From: an uncultured Clostridiaceae bacterium
GTDB taxonomy: Bacteria; Bacillota; Clostridia; Lachnospirales; Lachnospiraceae
Assembly (NCBI GenBank): GCA_949948825.1
Contig: CATLIJ010000031.1
Location: 1-15,153 of the forward strand
Length of the DNA: 15,153 nucleotides
Direction of reading: 5' to 3'
Shown in pieces: positions 1 to 7,552 of this stretch. The translations under genes and the position numbers were made by a program. The notes beneath the pieces were generated by a model. It was not told the origin of the DNA and searched no databases. It saw only the letters and a list, made by a program, of their open reading frames with translations. Positions within the stretch are counted from its first letter, which is position 1, and each line of letters starts with the position of its first letter.

Positions 1-975
1 TCTCTGGCCACTTTTTTCAGTGTGGCTGTTTTGATTGCAGTGGTAGTGGGGCTGGCCTCCATGCTTCTTCCCCAGCTGCGGGACAGTATTGTGGGAATCA
101 TTGAGGCGCTGCCGAACAGCATTTACAATCTGCAGCTTCGGCTGGAGCAGATTCTGGCAGATGATCCGGATCTGGAAATGATTGTCATGGAATACTACGG
201 CATGGCAGTATCCCAGCTGCAGACCTGGCTGAATACGGATGTGATTCCCAATATGGACAAGATTTACAGCTTTATCAGCGGTCTGTCCAGCGGAGTGTTC
301 ACTGTGCTGAATGTTTTAAAGAACATTTTAATTGGCATGATTGTGATGGTATATCTTTTAAATATGAAAGAAAAGCTGCTGACTCAGCTGAAAATGATTC
401 TCTATGGGGTATTCCCTCTGAAGCTTGCGAATAAAGTATTGGAAGAGGGAAGATATGTACATCAGGTGTTTGGCGGATTTATTATCGGAAAGCTGGTGGA
501 TTCCCTGATCATCGGGATTTTATGTTTTGTGCTGCTGAATTTTATGAAAATGCCCTATGTGCTGCTGATCAGCGTGATTGTGGGTGTGACCAATGTAATC
601 CCGTTTTTCGGGCCGTTTATTGGGGCGATTCCCAGCGCGTTTTTAATCCTGCTGGTCAGTCCGGTAAAATGCTTCTGGTTTTTGGGCTTTATTCTTTTAC
701 TGCAGCAGTTTGACGGCAACATCTTAGGGCCAAAGATTTTGGGAGATTCCACAGGGCTTTCCAGCTTTTGGGTGCTGTTTTCCATTCTGCTGTTTGGAGG
801 ATTGTTTGGATTTGTGGGCATGATTATCGGCGTACCTACCTTTGCTGTGTTCTACAAGCTGGTGACAGAGCTTGTGACCTGGCTGCTGGCCAAGCGGCAG
901 CTTTCCACAGATATTGATCAGTATGATGGTTTGAATTATATTGATGAGGAGAATAAGGCCTACATTGAAAAGTAG
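1..975 (+). CDS. AI-2E family transporter (UPF0118), 3' part
   Basis: The reading frame is open from base 1 and gives 324 residues of a polytopic membrane protein; the N-terminus lies outside the window. Several long hydrophobic stretches are visible, around the segments KNILIGMIVMVYLL, FIIGKLVDSLIIGILCFVLL and the last third. The pattern VGVTNVIPFFGPFIGAIP followed by a Gln- and Gly-rich stretch (QQFDGNILGPKILGDSTGL) is the hallmark of the AI-2E/PerM family. Members were first linked to autoinducer-2 export; others are reported as Na+(Li+)/H+ antiporters, so the substrate cannot be set from sequence. The stop lies inside the next gene (about 32 bases of overlap), so the two are probably co-transcribed and translationally coupled. 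The GTG at 22 is an internal codon, not the true start. Family call is firm, function is not. Confidence 0.9.
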   Translation, partial: SLATFFSVAVLIAVVVGLASMLLPQLRDSIVGIIEALPNSIYNLQLRLEQILADDPDLEMIVMEYYGMAVSQLQTWLNTDVIPNMDKIYSFISGLSSGVFTVLNVLKNILIGMIVMVYLLNMKEKLLTQLKMILYGVFPLKLANKVLEEGRYVHQVFGGFIIGKLVDSLIIGILCFVLLNFMKMPYVLLISVIVGVTNVIPFFGPFIGAIPSAFLILLVSPVKCFWFLGFILLLQQFDGNILGPKILGDSTGLSSFWVLFSILLFGGLFGFVGMIIGVPTFAVFYKLVTELVTWLLAKRQLSTDIDQYDGLNYIDEENKAYIEK

Positions 976-3247
976 AAGATATCTGGCAAAAAGAAGAAGA
1001 TTGATTGGATGGGTGATAATGATTCCCTTAGTGATTATCTTTCTTGTGGGAGTGATTCTTTTCCATGAGAAAGAAGGAGAGGGAATTTCCAGGGCAATGG
1101 CAGCAAAGTCTCTGGTTCTTGCGCTTATGTCTCCAGATGAGCTTGAGGCATGGCAGAAGGAATATGGGGCGTCCCATTTCTCGGCAAAGGATCTGGAACA
1201 GTGGTATGTGCCTTATATGGATTATCTGTATGAACAGGGATATCTGTCTGACAAGGATACACTGCCAAAGGATTGCGACAGGGAGCCATTGACCTACAGG
1301 GAGGCAGAGAAGCTTGCAGCCATGGTGTCTCCGGAGCTTGAGGAGCGGGTTGGGGCTAACCGGAAGAACCGGGAAAAGCCTTTTCCAGAGGAAATGTGGT
1401 GGCTTTTGTATGATTCTTTGCTGAAAGCAGCGGATGAGGAGGGGCAGGTAGAGAAGAGGGATATCTGCATCTATGGAACTGTGGAGAATGTGCCTGGGAC
1501 GCCGCCCTGGGTGGCTCATACCAGCCTGGGAGAAACCGGGTTTGCAGGTCTGGCTTTGGATGGGTACATTGACCATGAGCTGAATGTGTATGTGCGGGGA
1601 AATGAGATGATCCATGTGTTGTCTGACAATGGGGAACAGGTCACATACCGGAATGTCTGGCTGGTGGATGGAGATGAGGAGGGGCTGTCCGTGTATGTGG
1701 GAGAGATTGAGCGGCAGATTCCCTTTGCAAAAAAATCGAAGAAAACAGAGAAATATTTACATAATCTTGCGGATATCCAACTGGACCATGGAAAGATCAC
1801 AAAGGTTTCGGTAAAGACAGAGCGGATTACCGGAAAGCTTTTGTCCGTTCAGCCGGAGGGAGTGGAGATTGAAGGGTATGGCCTGGTGCCGTTTGACGAG
1901 GAATATAAGGTTTTAAAAACCTATGGGGGACTGACAAAACAGAGCCTGGAGGATGTGCTGGTAGGATATGAGAACCAGGAATATGTGGTGGCAAAGGGGA
2001 AGATCTGCGCTGTGCTGACAGTGCGGGAATTTGAGGCAAAGACCATTCGGGTATTGATTATGAATGAAGGCTTTGGCGGGCTGTACCATTCTGGCATTAC
2101 GTTGTCCGGAGATACGCCTCTGACCCTGACTGTGGGAGATCAGGTGACAGAGACCGGGGCAGGGGAGGAGATTGCCTTTGTGCCGGGAGATGAGCGTCTG
2201 GCAGAGGGAAGAATGATTGTCACTGCCAGAGACGGCGGGGAGATACGGGTCTGCTCCATGAAACGGTCAGATGCCAACCCTTGCTATGGAGGCCGTCTGG
2301 AGCTGGTGGACACAGAGGAGGGGCTGATTCTGATCAATGAACTGTATTTGGAGGATTATCTGAAAAAGGTCATTCCCAGTGAGATGCCATCCAGCTATGA
2401 GAAGGAGGCTTTGAAGGCTCAGGCAGTCTGCGCCCGGACTTATGCCTATATGCAGATTCAGAGCAATACCTATCAGAGATATGGGGCTCATGTAGATGAC
2501 AGCACGAATTTTCAGGTTTATAACAATATGGGGACAGATGAGCGGACCGGAGCAGCAGTGGAGGAAACCTATGGAAAAATGCTGCTTTATGAGGGGAAGC
2601 CAATTACGACCTATTATTTTTCCACTTCCTGCGGCAACACGGCAGACAGCAGCGTGTGGGGCAGTGATCCGGAGCTGACGCCTTATTTGAAAAGCATATC
2701 CTTACAGCCTGGACGGAAAAGCCTGGAGCTTACCTCCAATGAGGATTTTGCGGCATTTATCAAAAATAAGAATTATCCGGCTTATGATTCGTCTTTCCCC
2801 TATTATCGATGGAATGTGACCACCAATGCCCGGATTTTGTCGGACAATATCCAGAATGTGGGAGAGGTGGAGTCGGTTCAGGTGGTGAAGCGGGGAGCCG
2901 GGGGCGTGGCCTGGGAGCTGCTGGTAAAGGGCAGCCAGGGGGAGGCTAGAATTACCGGACAGGACCGGATTCGGGCCGCCCTGGGAGATGAGAGGCTGAC
3001 CATTCACCAGAAAAGCGGAGGGACTGCCACAGGGTGGAAGTCCCTGCCCAGCGGATTTCTGATCATTGAACCTGGAGGAAAGGACGAAAACGGGGTGCGG
3101 CTTTTTGAAATCTATGGGGGAGGCTACGGACATGGCGTGGGAATGAGCCAGAACGGAGCCCAGGGGATGGCAAAGGAGGGTATGGGGTATGAGGATATTT
3201 TAACGTTTTTTTATGAGGGCGTGACTGTGGAGACCATGTCCCAGTAG
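944..3247 (+). CDS. SpoIID/LytB domain protein, membrane anchored
   Basis: A 767-residue protein with a basic N-terminus and one membrane segment at about residues 20-41, so the bulk is predicted outside the membrane. The C-terminal 300 residues carry the SpoIID/LytB domain: an ELYLEDYL stretch, the PSEMP motif with Glu at about residue 480, QAVCARTYA, YYFSTSCGNTADSS, and near the end GGYGHGVGMSQNGAQGMA (about residues 726-743). In SpoIID this Glu is catalytic for lytic transglycosylase action on denuded glycan strands during engulfment. At 767 residues it is much longer than sporulation SpoIID (roughly 340), the extra being an N-terminal region of about 440 residues that I do not recognise. 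It may therefore be a vegetative wall-remodelling LytB-type protein and not SpoIID itself. The ATG at 944 (a TTG sits just before it) has no strong ribosome site, consistent with coupling to the overlapping upstream gene. Confidence 0.88.
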   Translation: MRRIRPTLKSRRYLAKRRRLIGWVIMIPLVIIFLVGVILFHEKEGEGISRAMAAKSLVLALMSPDELEAWQKEYGASHFSAKDLEQWYVPYMDYLYEQGYLSDKDTLPKDCDREPLTYREAEKLAAMVSPELEERVGANRKNREKPFPEEMWWLLYDSLLKAADEEGQVEKRDICIYGTVENVPGTPPWVAHTSLGETGFAGLALDGYIDHELNVYVRGNEMIHVLSDNGEQVTYRNVWLVDGDEEGLSVYVGEIERQIPFAKKSKKTEKYLHNLADIQLDHGKITKVSVKTERITGKLLSVQPEGVEIEGYGLVPFDEEYKVLKTYGGLTKQSLEDVLVGYENQEYVVAKGKICAVLTVREFEAKTIRVLIMNEGFGGLYHSGITLSGDTPLTLTVGDQVTETGAGEEIAFVPGDERLAEGRMIVTARDGGEIRVCSMKRSDANPCYGGRLELVDTEEGLILINELYLEDYLKKVIPSEMPSSYEKEALKAQAVCARTYAYMQIQSNTYQRYGAHVDDSTNFQVYNNMGTDERTGAAVEETYGKMLLYEGKPITTYYFSTSCGNTADSSVWGSDPELTPYLKSISLQPGRKSLELTSNEDFAAFIKNKNYPAYDSSFPYYRWNVTTNARILSDNIQNVGEVESVQVVKRGAGGVAWELLVKGSQGEARITGQDRIRAALGDERLTIHQKSGGTATGWKSLPSGFLIIEPGGKDENGVRLFEIYGGGYGHGVGMSQNGAQGMAKEGMGYEDILTFFYEGVTVETMSQ

Positions 3248-5095
3248 TTACCCTGTTATGGTAAGGTTCATCTGGTACATGGTGTCATCAACAATCAGAA
3301 AGACCTCATATGTACCGTTGAGACCGCACTTATTCAGTTTGAAATCAACCATACGCTCTGAGGACTGGAAGGTTCCCACGCACATGGCAGTAAAGGATTG
3401 GGCGGAGGTGGAGATAAAATAACTATGTTTGTTGTCTCCGCCGCCATCCAGCACCAGCATGACAAGTTGTCCCTTTTCAAACGTACCCTGGAAGGTGTAT
3501 CGGTCTTTTTCTTCTGTAAACCGGACCTGATATTTTTCCGGCAGGCAGTCTGACTGACAGGAAGTTTCTGCAATGGTGCTGAATTCTGGCGTGACGCCCA
3601 GGGTTCCCAGGAGCTGGCCTTCGCCTAAGGTCAGGTTAAAGCCTTCTTTGTATAAGGCGCGTTTTTTGGCTCTGTAATAATTGGCATTCAGGCACATCTC
3701 ATAAACCACCTCTCCATCTACAAGCTCAACTGTCTTTGATTCCAGACGGACGGATTTATTTTCAAAATATCTCCGGGAGCCTACCCCTTCGCAGGTGATT
3801 CCGTCCAGGGTGGCGATTCCTCCGGAATGAACCATATAATGTCCTTCTCCATAATAATCAATGTTAGAAATATAAGGGGAAAAGAATTCACATCCCCTTT
3901 CTTTACCGTATTGCCATACCTGCTCCACGGTCCGGTTTTTCCAGTCAATGTGGTACCGCACGCCTCTGGAATAGTTGTCTTTTCCCAAACGGTAATGCTT
4001 TGGATCTTTGGAACGGAAATGGCCGTTGTCAAAGGTCATCAGATCTCCGTTGGGAGTGATGATACAGGCATGCTGTTCATATTGCCATTCCAGATTGCCC
4101 ACAGGCTTTAAGAAATAATCCTTCACCAGATTCTCTGGCCAGCCCTGTGGATCGCCCAGAATCCAGTTTAAGCTTCCGGTCTGAAAATCAATGTTGATCA
4201 GCACATCCTGGTGGCGGCCGGAAAGTGTGATGGAATCTGTATTTTTGTCATACCACAAGGCATTGTTGTGGAACCAGTCGTGGGCGCTCCAGCTGCCAGA
4301 CGGAGAAGCATTCCTGGGAAGGATTTTTTTGAAATCCCAGGTTTTCTTGATGCTGCCATTCTTTCTGTCAATCCATACACACATATCTTCAACTGTACCT
4401 GACTCAAAACATTCCGTCAGCACAAGAAGGCTGCCATCCTCCATCTCAAACTGGTCATGGTGATAACCACCCGGCAGGCGGTATTCTGCGTAAATTTTTC
4501 CGACCAGATCCATTTCCAGCAGTCCTGTGGTATAATAAGGCTTTTCCATCAAACGGGAGGAACCAATGGAAAATCGTCCGTTTTGCAGATCCTTGAGGGC
4601 AAAGGTAAGATTTTCCGTACAATACCACCGGCAGTCCCCGCGGTAATCATAGGCAGCAGGAAGAGCGCCCATGGCCGGGATGAGAAACATCAGCTGTCCC
4701 TCCATATATTCTGCTGTAGTATGAATGGACTCTGGAAGCTTTACTGCAGAATCCAGAGGATCTGTGGTGATTGTCACCAAATGCTTTCTTCCGTCAGGAA
4801 GGCTAAGTTCAATCACATTGTCTTGTCCAGGATAGAGGCCAAGCACAGGAAGCACGTGTTCCATAGCAGGCGGAAAGGTTTTGGTGATATTTCCGGCAGG
4901 TTCCAACCCGGTTACAGTCATAGTAACCGGAACCTCTGTTTCTGTATAGAATGCAATTACAGCAGTGAGAGGGGTGACGAGATAGGGGTTTAACCGGACA
5001 AAGGGCATTTCAATGGAAGGGTGCAGGCGGCGAAGCTCCTTGAGATACGCCTGTTCTGCTGCAAACTGCTGGTCAATCATATGTTGTTTCATCAT
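3248..5095 (-). CDS. arylsulfate sulfotransferase (ASST), cytoplasmic type
   Basis: A 615-residue protein of the arylsulfotransferase family. It has an N-terminal beta-sandwich-like region (about 30-115) and a central propeller-like region with repeated D-G/W blade motifs (YHHDQFEMEDGSLLVL, DWFHNNALWYD, HQDVLINIDFQTGSLNWILGD). Candidate catalytic residues are H276 (DWFHNN), H342 (QHACI), R361 (GHFRS) and H423 (MVHSGG). The 62-residue spacing from R361 to H423 equals that of the E. coli CFT073 enzyme (R374 to H436), quoted from memory. ASST moves sulfate from a phenolic sulfate donor to a phenol acceptor through a sulfo-histidine, without PAPS. There is no signal peptide, unlike proteobacterial AssT, so it should act in the cytoplasm, which would need an importer: the preceding permease gene fits. 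The AAAGGAG site (5098-5104) suits the second ATG at 5092 better than the first at 5095. Its stop abuts the stop of the convergent SpoIID-like gene. Confidence 0.92.
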   Translation of the reverse strand: MMKQHMIDQQFAAEQAYLKELRRLHPSIEMPFVRLNPYLVTPLTAVIAFYTETEVPVTMTVTGLEPAGNITKTFPPAMEHVLPVLGLYPGQDNVIELSLPDGRKHLVTITTDPLDSAVKLPESIHTTAEYMEGQLMFLIPAMGALPAAYDYRGDCRWYCTENLTFALKDLQNGRFSIGSSRLMEKPYYTTGLLEMDLVGKIYAEYRLPGGYHHDQFEMEDGSLLVLTECFESGTVEDMCVWIDRKNGSIKKTWDFKKILPRNASPSGSWSAHDWFHNNALWYDKNTDSITLSGRHQDVLINIDFQTGSLNWILGDPQGWPENLVKDYFLKPVGNLEWQYEQHACIITPNGDLMTFDNGHFRSKDPKHYRLGKDNYSRGVRYHIDWKNRTVEQVWQYGKERGCEFFSPYISNIDYYGEGHYMVHSGGIATLDGITCEGVGSRRYFENKSVRLESKTVELVDGEVVYEMCLNANYYRAKKRALYKEGFNLTLGEGQLLGTLGVTPEFSTIAETSCQSDCLPEKYQVRFTEEKDRYTFQGTFEKGQLVMLVLDGGGDNKHSYFISTSAQSFTAMCVGTFQSSERMVDFKLNKCGLNGTYEVFLIVDDTMYQMNLTITG

Positions 5096-5105
5096 AGCTC
5101 CTTTC

Positions 5106-5141
5106 GTTTGTTAGAAGAAAAATTTGTTTGTTAGAAGAAAA
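5106..5141. repeat. tandem duplication at the permease/ASST junction
   Basis: A 16-base unit (GTTTGTTAGAAGAAAA) occurs at 5106-5121 and again at 5126-5141, with a period of 20. The second copy contains the permease stop codon and last codons, and the first is an untranslated copy in the 35-base gap before the ASST gene. A small slippage duplication is the simplest explanation. Confidence 0.9.
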
Positions 5142-6564
5142 TCCCGGCAATGGGAAGGCCGACAGCCAAAGCAGTAATCAGGCTGATGAGAGTCATCAGG
5201 ATACCATATTTGTACACCTCGCCGGTTTTCAGCCATCTGGTGTTTCCGTGGAGAATGGCTGAAGTGGTGGAAGCAGCAGGTGTCACCACTGCGATACACA
5301 CCATGTACATAGACAGGCTGGTGATTGCTGCGGAGGCAATCCCCATCTGCTGGGAAAAGACACAGATAATTGGGATTAACAGCATACCAACTACCATGTT
5401 GTTGCACACATTGGTCAGAATACAGGCAATGACCACCATCAGGATGGTAAAGACCAGGGGACTTTGTCCTTCAAAGACAGGAGTCAATGCCTGTTTCAGC
5501 AAAAGTGTAATGCCAGTAGATTCATCAGTCAGGGCATTGCCAATGGTCAGCGCGGAACCGACAATCAGGATTACTGGCCAGATCATGTATTTGGACGCAA
5601 TATTTTTAAAAGCTACCAAGGGCTTATTATCTATGTGTACCAAACAGCAGACCGCAATGATAAATACAGGAATCGTATTTTGCGTATCACTCAGAAGCTG
5701 CCTGATAGGACCTTTGGGAAGCAGGGACGGGGCAAGCACCCAAACGATAAAAAAAGCAAGGGCAAAGCTTAACGCCTTCTGCCGGAGATTCATGGGCGGC
5801 AGGGGAGTCTGGTCAAATAAGCTGACATCAATTTGTTTCAGCCGGGTGACATCTGGCTTTAGGACAAAGCGCATCAGCAGCAGGATGGCAGCCAGGGAGG
5901 CAAGGGATATAAGGACTGCGGTTGCCATGTAGGGCAGATAGGCAATGGGTTCTCCGGTTATTTTTGCGTAATTGCCTAAAAGTCCTGGCAATGCACCTTT
6001 AAACGGAGTGGTTGCAAAGCCGTAGGAAGCAGCCATCACCACGGAGATCAGCATGAGAGAAGCATAGCGGTCTCCTTCCTTGTAGCCCAAAGCAGCAAAC
6101 AGGCTGTAAAGAATCGGCCAGAAAATAAATATGGTCGGACTGGGGGCTGTCAGGACTGACAAAAGGTACACACCAAGAAGCAGCATGGCAGTAAAAATCC
6201 AGGGCCGGCCATTGTTGATTTTGCGGGTGATGAACCACCTGGATATATATTCACAGATTCCCTCTTCTGTGATGGCTCCGGTCAGCATGATGACAAAGAA
6301 CAGCATAATGACAATAGGACTGCCAAAGGTGGAGCTAAGCAAAGCATTAAAGCTGTTGAAGCCAGTAAAGCCTAACAGAATGACACCCATCAGGCTGGGC
6401 CATAAGGTATCTACAAAAGTCCACAGATACATCGTACCCAGAAATACACCCAATACCCTGACTCCTGTTTCTGTAACAGGTCCAAAGGGAGGGATAAAAC
6501 AGAAAATCAGCATAATCAAAATTCCGATCAGACAGTTAAGATAGTACATGGATTTTGATTTCAT
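5131..6564 (-). CDS. DASS/SLC13-like anion permease
   Basis: A 477-residue integral membrane protein with about 11-12 hydrophobic segments throughout. The arrangement matches the divalent anion:Na+ symporter (DASS, SLC13/CitT) branch of the ion transporter superfamily: two related halves, each with a re-entrant loop (TAPSPTIFIF at 139-148 and LTNVCNNMVVGM at 383-394), and a late TPAASTTSAILHG motif. In characterised DASS proteins these loops carry Ser-Asn-Thr signatures for Na+ and carboxylate; here they read SPT (142-144) and CNN (387-389), so substrate and coupling may differ. It is the first gene of a two-gene operon with arylsulfate sulfotransferase, which suggests transport of a sulfated aromatic or related anion (inference). 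The ATG has a good GGAGA site upstream. A divergent Crp/Fnr regulator starts about 170 bases away. Confidence 0.85.
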   Translation of the reverse strand: MKSKSMYYLNCLIGILIMLIFCFIPPFGPVTETGVRVLGVFLGTMYLWTFVDTLWPSLMGVILLGFTGFNSFNALLSSTFGSPIVIMLFFVIMLTGAITEEGICEYISRWFITRKINNGRPWIFTAMLLLGVYLLSVLTAPSPTIFIFWPILYSLFAALGYKEGDRYASLMLISVVMAASYGFATTPFKGALPGLLGNYAKITGEPIAYLPYMATAVLISLASLAAILLLMRFVLKPDVTRLKQIDVSLFDQTPLPPMNLRQKALSFALAFFIVWVLAPSLLPKGPIRQLLSDTQNTIPVFIIAVCCLVHIDNKPLVAFKNIASKYMIWPVILIVGSALTIGNALTDESTGITLLLKQALTPVFEGQSPLVFTILMVVIACILTNVCNNMVVGMLLIPIICVFSQQMGIASAAITSLSMYMVCIAVVTPAASTTSAILHGNTRWLKTGEVYKYGILMTLISLITALAVGLPIAGIFF

Positions 6565-6619
6565 GGTATTTCTCCTTTTGTGTTGAAATGATTATCAGTT
6601 GAAATTATTCGAGTACTCT

Positions 6620-6633
6620 GTTAATATAGTAAC
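6620..6633. promoter_or_regulatory. candidate operator palindrome over the permease -10
   Basis: The sequence GTTAATATAGTAAC pairs with its own reverse complement at 12 of 14 positions (GTTAnTATAnTAAC). On the minus strand it contains TATATT, a likely -10 for the permease operon, about 55-60 bases before its start codon. Crp/Fnr-family proteins bind dyads of this size, and the regulator gene lies just beyond. A separate motif CGAGTAC recurs at 6610-6616 and 6681-6687, the first within the palindrome GAGTACTC. Site function is inference. Confidence 0.5.
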
Positions 6634-6735
6634 ATACAGAATGCGTTAAAAAAATAGCAATTACTAAATATTGACAAAAACGAGTACAAAAAAACTTAAA
6701 AATTATACATTTTTATGAAAGAAAGGGAGAGAAAA

Positions 6736-7413
6736 ATGGAGCGGGACCGATTTTTAGATTTTTTATGTAAAGATGCCATAAAAATACATTTAGACAAAAA
6801 TCAGTATTTTTCATCTATTAACAACCATGAAAATACAGCGTATTATCTGATATCAGGAGTCTGTGCTCTGCTGCGCTTCACTCAGAACGGGGAGGAGATT
6901 ATTTACCATTATTTTAAGGAAAAAGATTTGATTGGCGGTGTTCCGCTTTTTTTATCCCACGAAGGCGCTTCCGGGATTCATTCTCTCTATAGCTTTTGCT
7001 CTTTATACACAAAAACAAAATGCGAATTATATAAAATTCCATTTTCTGTAATCGAGAGGAAGATTAAGGAGGAGCCAGAGATTGGATATTGGATCAGCGA
7101 GGGGATTTCCAGGCACTTTATGGAGGTGATTTCCCATATCCATTCCTCTAAGGAAGACCACACATCAGGGCGGTTGTGCAGAATATTAATTGAGCTGTCA
7201 GATCAGAAAAACGGCAGGTATGAGCTGCAGAAGTATTTTACCTATACAGAGCTTGCAAGCTATTTGGGCGTTCATTCGGTTACAGTATCCAAAATTATGC
7301 TGATGCTAAAGAAAATGGGAGTGATTGAAAAGGAGGGCCATCAAACGATTATTCGTGACAGGGAGCTGCTCCAGCATCTGGCGGAACATCCGGAGGAGAT
7401 TGTAATGGTTTGA
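6736..7413 (+). CDS. Crp/Fnr family transcriptional regulator
   Basis: A 225-residue protein with the two-domain Crp/Fnr layout. The N-terminal cyclic-nucleotide-like beta-roll covers about residues 10-120 (AYYLISGVCALLRFTQNGEEIIYHYFKEKDLIGG), then a dimer helix. The C-terminal winged helix-turn-helix lies at about 155-205 (FTYTELASYLGVHSVTVSKIMLMLKKMGVIEKEG). Five scattered Cys are present, but there is no N-terminal Fnr-like cysteine cluster, so an Fe-S sensor is unlikely and the effector is unknown. I chose the ATG at 6736 because AGGGAG sits six bases ahead of it; the ATG at 6715 would place that site inside the gene. A TTGACA at 6671-6676 could be its -35, but the matching -10 is poor, which would suit activated or autoregulated expression. 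It is divergent from the permease/ASST operon, the usual position of a local regulator. Confidence 0.9.
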   Translation: MERDRFLDFLCKDAIKIHLDKNQYFSSINNHENTAYYLISGVCALLRFTQNGEEIIYHYFKEKDLIGGVPLFLSHEGASGIHSLYSFCSLYTKTKCELYKIPFSVIERKIKEEPEIGYWISEGISRHFMEVISHIHSSKEDHTSGRLCRILIELSDQKNGRYELQKYFTYTELASYLGVHSVTVSKIMLMLKKMGVIEKEGHQTIIRDRELLQHLAEHPEEIVMV

Positions 7414-7419
7414 TTTTTG

Positions 7420-7485
7420 AAAAAATCCGGCCCATCTGCAGGAAAAGCAGATGAGCCGGATAAAAAGGGGAGGATAAGTATTTCT
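7420..7485 (+). repeat. hairpin repeat, copy 1 (opposite orientation to 12027-12092)
   Basis: This 66-base segment recurs in reverse complement at 12027-12092. The outer 21 bases (7420-7440) and the other 34-base block (7452-7485) are identical apart from one A in an A-run; only the central 10-11 bases differ. It starts six bases after the regulator stop codon. The conserved part continues beyond the hairpin (GGGGAGGATAAGTATTTCT), more than a plain terminator would need. Confidence 0.9.
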
Positions 7486-7523
7486 TTTTTCTTTGGTACT
7501 AATCTCATTATCCCCCTTTTTTG
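7421..7523. terminator. bidirectional terminator between convergent genes
   Basis: Hairpin A: ATCCGGCCCATCTGC (7425-7439) pairs with 7447-7461 over 14 of 15 positions around a 7-base loop. On the minus strand it is followed by six T, so it can end the lipase operon transcript. Hairpin B: AAAAAGGGGAGGATAA (7462-7477) pairs, with a bulge, with TTATCCCCCTTTTTT (7508-7522). On the plus strand it ends in a T-run, so it can end the regulator transcript. Confidence 0.75.
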
Positions 7524-7552
7524 GAAGCCTATACACACATTGCAAAAAATAA

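Noticed and set aside
5150..5932. 260-residue plus-strand frame opposite the permease
   Set aside because: It is a shadow of the permease gene: no ribosome site, low-complexity hydrophilic sequence, and the opposing frame has clear membrane-protein features.
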